Shown here: piece after piece, positions 62,201 to 64,000 of the stretch | How positions within the stretch are numbered: the first letter of the stretch is position 1 | Layout: each line of letters starts with the position of its first letter | Notes under the pieces: generated by a model | Told to the model about the DNA's origin: nothing | What the model saw: only the letters and a program-made list of their open reading frames with translations | Database searches by the model: none | From: CBDAQV01 sp965199335 | Lineage (GTDB): Bacteria > Pseudomonadota > Alphaproteobacteria > CALMVH01 | NCBI GenBank assembly: GCA_965199335.1 | Contig: CBDAQZ010000004.1 | Coordinates: forward strand, 620,001-684,000 | Reading direction: 5' to 3' | Length of the DNA stretch: 64,000 nt | Position numbers and translations under genes: made by a program

Positions 62201-64000
62201 AGGCCGCCGACCTGGCTGCTGCCGCTACCGACACTGATCGCGCCCGACACCGTGCCGTCACTGATCGTGCCGCCTTTATTGTAGCCTACCAGGCCGCCGA
62301 CGTTCTGCTCGGCCGTACCACCGTTGATCGTGCCGCCGAATGTGCCGCTCGTGATCTTGCCGGTATTCACACCTGCAAGGCCCCCGATGCTCGTCAGGCC
62401 GGCAATTGCCGTGATCGTCGCCGTACCGACATCACCAGTCAGCGTACCTGAATTCGAGCCGACAATGCCGCCAAGGCTGGCTCCTGCGCTCGTGGCGGAT
62501 ACTTGCCCCGAAACGGTTACGGATGAGATCGTCCCGGCGTTGTTGCCTGCGGCGCCACCTTCAGAACTAACGGTACCGGTATTGATTACCGTGCCGGCAA
62601 AGGTGCTGTTGGTTAAAAGGCCCGGGTTGTATCCGACCAGACCGCCAAAAGTCTGATTGCCGCTGACCGTACCGCCGCTATACGTAGAGGTGGTGACGGT
62701 GCCGGAGTTTACACCCGCGATGCCGCCGACATTCTGGTACCCTAGAACATTGCCCGTGGCGGTCACTCCGGAGACCAATCCGGCATTCGAGCCGACGATG
62801 TCGCCAATACCGGTATAACCTCCGCCGGTAATCGATACCGAAGCCATGCCGCCGAGAACGGAGGCGCCATTTGCTACCACGCCAATCAATCCACCGACAT
62901 TAGGGGAACCGGCGCCGACCGAAATAACCGCCGACGCAAGGGCAGTCCCCGCCGTGACCGTGCCTGCGGCCAGATCGCCGACCAGCCCGCCGACGCCGGT
63001 GACGTTCGTGCCGGTGGTGATAGTGCCGCCGAAGGAGGCGGCAGAAACTGTCCCGCCGTTATCGTAGCCGACCACGCCGCCGACATTGTTGGTGTAGTAG
63101 CCAACCGTTACGCTGCCCGAGAAGACATCGGAATATAATTTGCCGGAATTGTAGCCGGCAATGCCGCCGACGCTCGATGCCGATGTGCCAGCCGCGATAC
63201 TGTTGCTGCCGGTGATGCCCGTTATCACACCCGCGTTGTAGCCGACATAACCGCCGACATTGCTGGTGCCGCTTACCGCTTCGCTCGCCGTGCCGCCGCT
63301 GATCGTGCTGCCGAGATCGTTGTAGCCGACCAGGCCGCCGATCGATGTACCGTTCGGCGTGGAAAGCACCGCCGTGCCCAGCACCGTGCCGCCGCTGATC
63401 GTCGACGTGACCGACGTGCCGGTGCCGTAGCCGCTATAGCCGACCAGGCCGCCGACCTGCTGGCTGCCGCTGCCAACCGTGATGGCACCCGATACCGTGC
63501 CGTCACCGATTGTGCCGCCGTTGGTGTAGCCTACCAGGCCGCCGACCGCTGTGTTTGCGCTACCGGCATTGATCGTGCCGCTAAAGGTGCCGCTACTGAC
63601 TACGCCGGCACTGTTATAGCCAATCAGACCGCCAATTTTGCTAGAACCGCTCCCGGCCGAAATTGTTTCGGAAGAAACATCGTTGGAGACCGTATTGTAG
63701 TTCGTCCCGACAAGTCCGCCGATAGCACTGCTGCCCGAGCCAGCCAGTACGGTTCCGGTAGCCGTGGAACCGGAGAGGAACGCATTGTTGGCGCCTACCA
63801 ACCCGCCGACGTTGTAAGATCCGGAAACCGTATTGTTTGCCGTCGAGGCTATGATCGTGCGCTGGTTATAGCCGACCAGACCGCCGACGATGTTGGAGCC
63901 GGTGACATTATTGATCGCAGTAAGACCCGACACGGTACCATAGTTTGTGCCGACGTCCCCGCCTACGAATTGAGTGCCGCTCACTGCCTCGTTCGCCGTG
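53221..64000 (-). CDS. Giant repeat-rich surface adhesin-like protein, C-terminal 3,590 or so residues (N-terminus outside the window)
   Basis: A single open frame of about 10.8 kb on the minus strand that runs off the right edge; its start and export signal are not visible. From N to C: roughly 1,000 residues of short GLUG-type repeats (VGGLVGYN, TVSGAISVG), one divergent unit (about 60715-61010), 16 units of 78 residues with KVYGASDPTLAYTATGYQ, 11 units of about 83 residues with SQTYGGTNV, three divergent MBG-like units, then about 95 residues rich in Ser/Thr/Gln ending with Cys...Cys and a terminal Phe. MBG and GLUG domains are typical of long bacterial adhesins, often two-partner-secreted. 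Almost no Lys, Trp or Cys occurs in the repeats. Likely a cell-surface filament for adhesion or biofilm. Confidence 0.88.
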   Translation of the reverse strand, partial: TANEAVSGTQFVGGDVGTNYGTVSGLTAINNVTGSNIVGGLVGYNQRTIIASTANNTVSGSYNVGGLVGANNAFLSGSTATGTVLAGSGSSAIGGLVGTNYNTVSNDVSSETISAGSGSSKIGGLIGYNSAGVVSSGTFSGTINAGSANTAVGGLVGYTNGGTIGDGTVSGAITVGSGSQQVGGLVGYSGYGTGTSVTSTISGGTVLGTAVLSTPNGTSIGGLVGYNDLGSTISGGTASEAVSGTSNVGGYVGYNAGVITGITGSNSIAAGTSASSVGGIAGYNSGKLYSDVFSGSVTVGYYTNNVGGVVGYDNGGTVSAASFGGTITTGTNVTGVGGLVGDLAAGTVTAGTALASAVISVGAGSPNVGGLIGVVANGASVLGGMASVSITGGGYTGIGDIVGSNAGLVSGVTATGNVLGYQNVGGIAGVNSGTVTTSTYSGGTVSGNQTFGGLVGYNPGLLTNSTFAGTVINTGTVSSEGGAAGNNAGTISSVTVSGQVSATSAGASLGGIVGSNSGTLTGDVGTATITAIAGLTSIGGLAGVNTGKITSGTFGGTINGGTAEQNVGGLVGYNKGGTISDGTVSGAISVGSGSSQVGGLVGYSGYGTGTSVTSQITGGTVAGTAVLSTSGSTNVGGLVGYNDSGSTISGGIAGEAISGGVDVGGIAGYNTGTITGVTAGNNVTGSSAGGIAGINGGKIINAASSGTIANLGSTWIGGLVARNIAGTISNGSFSGLILATSAIGDVGGLVGLNSATVLGGTMTGTISGTSNVAVVGGLIGKNLGVLSAGAFAGTILAGVGVTSGTATNSVGGLVGYNSGTITGTGTVSGVISVGSNSQDVGGLVGYASGTASLIAGGLVSATATLSTPGGTAIGGLVGYNDVGSTISGGTASEAVGGAQNVGGIVGYNAGLVTGLAATNSVTGAASGSAVGGIAGYNTGTVTASTFGGNVSVGTNSFAVGGLVGLNYTGATVAGDSGTGGVTAGAGSTYIHGGNQIGDDLNAGGSLTPGQQAITVTAGAATTTYGTAVGALSYTSSGTLESGDTYGSILSGGVSDGGVTAAGTYAIGQGSVALTSPYAALDYTITYVSANETINKATLTVSATAESKVYGASDPTLAYTATGYQYSDGSGIFTGTLSRTTGENVGSYAIGQNTLSAGGNYTISYVGNNLTITPATLTVSATAESKVYGASDPTLAYTATGYQLSDGSSVFTGALSRTAGENVGSYAIGQNTLSAGGNYTISYVGNNLTITPATLTVSATAESKVYGVSDPTLAYTATGYQFSDGSGILTGALSRAPGQNVGSYAIGQNTLSAGSNYTISYVGNNLTITPATLTVSATAESKVYGASDPTLAYTATGYQFSDTSAVFTGALNRTAGENVGSYAIGQNTLSAGGNYTISYVGNNLTITPATLTVSATAESKVYGASDPTLAYTATGYQYSDGSGIFTGTLGRAAGENVGSYAIGQNTLSAGSNYTISYVGNNLTITPATLTVSATAESKVYGASDPTLAYTATGYQFSDGSGILTGALSRAAGQNVGSYAIGQNTLSAGSNYTISYVSNNLTITPATLTVSATAESKVYGASDPTLAYTATGYQFSDGSGILTGALSRAAGQNVGSYAIGQNTLSAGSNYTISYVSNNLTITPATLTVSATAESKVYGASDPTLAYTATGYQFSDGSGILTGALSRAAGQNVGSYAIGQNTLSAGGNYTISYVGNNLTITPATLTVSATAESKVYGASDPTLAYTATGYQFSDTSAVFTGALNRVAGENVGSYAIGQNTLSAGGNYTISYVGNNLTITPATLTVSATAESKVYGASDPTLAYTATGYQFSDTSAVFTGALNRAVGENVGSYAIGQNTLSAGSNYTISYVGNNLTITPATLTVSATAESKVYGASDPTLAYTATGYQFSDTSAVFTGALNRTAGENVGSYAIGQNTLSAGGNYTISYVGNNLTITPATLTVSATAESKVYGASDPTLAYTATGYQFSDGSGILTGALSRAAGQNVGSYAIGQNTLSAGSNYTISYVGNNLTITPATLTVSATAESKVYGASDPTLAYTATGYQFSDGSSVFTGALSRTAGENVGSYAIGQNTLSAGSNYTISYVGNNLTITPATLTVSATAESKVYGASDPTLAYTATGYQLSDTSSIFTGALNRVAGENVGSYAIGQNTLSAGSNYTISYVGNNLTITPATLTVSATAESKVYGASDPTLAYTATGYQLSDTSAVFTGALNRTAGENVGSYAIGQNTLSAGGNYTISYVGNNLTVTPATLTVSATAESKVYGSSDPTLAYTATGYQFSDGSSVFTGALSRTAGENVGSYAIGQNTLSAGSNYTISYVGNNLTITKANLTVTPTGSQTYGGTNVSVSYSYAGLTAGDAGQGGSLVSGLGYSATATATSPVAGSYTVTATNGTASNYTIIDGTGAFTIDKAPLVVSATGSQTYGGTNVVVSYTYTGLIAADAGQGGSLVSGVGYTTTATATSPVAGSYTIAATGGTAANYVVGDAGGGTFTVNKADLTVTPTGSQTYGGTNVVVNYGYTGLIAADAGQGGSLVSGVGYTTTATATSPVAGSYTATATNGSAANYNIVDGTGAFTINRAPLTVTASGSQTYGGTNVSVSYTYNGLTAGDAGQGGSLVSGLGYTTTATATSPVAGSYTATATNGTAANYTITDATGTFTVNKADLTVTASGSQTYGGTNVAVGYTYNGLIAADAGQGGSLVSGLGYTTTATATSPVAGSYTATATNGSASNYNIVDGTGAFVINQAPLTVTASGSQTYGGTNVAVSYTYTGLIAADAGQGGTLVSGLGYTTTATATSPVAGTYSVTATNGTAANYAITDATGAFTVDKAPLVIAATGSQTYGGTNVAVTYTYTGLIAADAGQGGTLVSGLGYNTTATATSPVAGSYTIAATGGTAANYTIGDAGGGTYTINRAPLTVTASGSQTYGGTNVAISYTYNGLIAADAGQGGTLVSGLGYTTTATATSPVAGTYSATATNGTAANYTITDATGAFTINKAPLVVGATGSQTYGGTNVVVSYSYTGLIAADAGQGASIVSGLGYSTTATATSPVAGSYTVSATGGTADNYVVGDGSGTFTINKAVLTVTPTGSQTYGGTNVSVSYSYGGLIAADAGNGNSLVSGLGYTTTATATSPVAGTYSTTATNGSAANYTIVDSTGAFTINQAPLVISATGSQTYGGTNVAVSYSYTGLIAADAGQGGSLVSGLGYSTTATASSDVAGSYTIAPTGGSAANYVIGDAGGGTFTVNKAPLTITANDSTRIFGQPDPAFSATFSGLVLGQTSSVVTGLTVTANDPANAPSGSSWTITAANGAASNYAISYVNGTLDVTKAALTIVANDTSRTYGSSNQTYGVTYIGLQPGDSVTGITYNTTATAASNVGQYQITLSNAVAPDYTIVYEPGTLTVIAAPLVITANNASRTQGQADPSFSAVYTGLVNNDSQAVVTGLSFLSGAQLNSPAGSYQILPFGGSALDYSITYVPGTLTVTPQAGQNTGTTTTPASSLILAQVVNNQIFQTPVTSSTTSTLSQSSNVFPLQALISNLSESTVDGKTGDDESEQVDCLKSGSSTLSSTCSGSLTIRGF
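53512..54222 (-). repeat. Three divergent MBG-like units of the adhesin
   Basis: Units of about 76-81 residues begin APLTITANDSTRIFG, AALTIVANDTSRTYG and APLVITANNASRTQG. They share the strand pattern of the upstream repeats but differ from one another much more, so they are older than the two homogenised arrays. Confidence 0.7.
54223..56970 (-). repeat. Eleven-unit SQTYGGTNV array of the adhesin
   Basis: 2748 bp, 916 codons, in 11 units of 82-84 residues. Each has SQTYGGTNV, GLIAADAGQGG, LVSGLGY and TTTATATSPVAGSY. Units end alternately in a GTAANYTI-type or DAGGGTFTV-type motif, so two subtypes are interleaved. Confidence 0.85.
56971..60714 (-). repeat. Sixteen-unit array of exactly 234 bp per unit
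   Basis: 3744 bp equals 16 times 234 bp (78 codons) with no length variation. Each unit contains KVYGASDPTLAYTATGYQ, NVGSYAIGQNTL and NYTISYVGNNLTITP. A small set of alternative central cassettes (SDTSAVFTGALNR, SDGSGILTGALSR, SDGSSVFTGALSR) recurs in different orders. The adjacent units at about 59068-59301 and 59302-59535 are almost identical in DNA, indicating very recent duplication or conversion. Confidence 0.92.
61010..64000 (-). repeat. GLUG-type short repeats of the adhesin
   Basis: About 1,000 codons of degenerate repeats of 20-30 residues built around VGGLVGYN and GTVSG motifs, continuing past the window edge. A larger period of several hundred bases is also visible: blocks such as GSTISGGTASEAVSG and TSVTSTISGG recur near 63300, 62050 and 61330, so whole cassettes were duplicated. 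Confidence 0.8.

Noticed and set aside
53221..64000. Long plus-strand frames opposite the adhesin (for example 57352-58200 and 61577-62080)
   Set aside because: They mirror the 234-bp repeat or the GLUG codon pattern on the opposite strand, have no ribosome binding sites and encode low-complexity sequence.

Overview
The window is chromosomal DNA of a high-GC Gram-negative bacterium, most probably a free-living flagellated alphaproteobacterium. Supporting this are a GapR/DUF2312 nucleoid protein, a COQ9-family protein, a DUF1217 flagellar protein, the yidC-engB order, the def/fmt/truA block and an OxyR-catalase pair. I cannot name the genus. Coding density is high, with many ATGA/GTGA overlaps. 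No gap between annotated genes exceeds about 260 bp, so no stretch of more than 300 bases lacks a gene.

Layout. 1-4.5 kb: the start of an outer-membrane-type protein (minus, cut by the window edge), folK-folP, a lone protein whose layout resembles caspase-fold (clan CD) peptidases, xthA, and a 3-hydroxyisobutyryl-CoA hydrolase with a palindromic repeat inserted in its reading frame. 4.5-12.2 kb: an ABC exporter, then a minus-strand polar amino acid ABC importer operon with one ATPase, one permease and five tandem paralogous binding proteins. 12.2-19.5 kb: a zinc alcohol dehydrogenase, an ICMT-like methyltransferase, a 51-residue ORF, an AsnB-type amidotransferase, an EnvZ/OmpR-like two-component pair with matching DNA boxes nearby, and a flavin monooxygenase.

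19.59-26.65 kb is an integrated island bounded by a 15-bp direct repeat of the 3' part of a tRNA-Thr(CGT) gene. Its cargo is AT-rich compared with the flanks: a phosphoribosyltransferase-fold protein, an AAA+ ATPase, an unrecognised protein and an adenine methyltransferase fused to a target-recognition domain. The first three genes overlap or nearly abut and the fourth follows after about 55 bp. No nuclease or helicase accompanies them. This is the best candidate for an under-described (probably anti-phage or conflict) system. At the tRNA end lie a truncated P4-type integrase and a 5'-truncated phospholipase-D-like gene, so the island looks immobilised.

26.6-43.7 kb is core genome: rhomboid protease, rpsU with no ordinary start codon at the right place, two peptide deformylases, COQ9, gapR, a BioY-like S component, a DUF1217 flagellar protein, an ABC1/UbiB kinase, a PAS histidine kinase, yidC, engB, rmuC, a serine beta-lactamase-fold protein wedged between def and fmt, truA and an orphan gene behind a perfect 12-bp hairpin. 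43.7-53.2 kb: glgX, an AI-2E/PerM-family protein with a large C-terminal extension, oxyR, katA and a hybrid histidine kinase. 53.2-64 kb: the C-terminal 3,590 or so residues of a giant surface protein (GLUG-type repeats, 16 units of exactly 78 codons, 11 units of about 83 codons, three divergent MBG-like units, and a C-terminal cysteine pair). Its N-terminus lies beyond the window.
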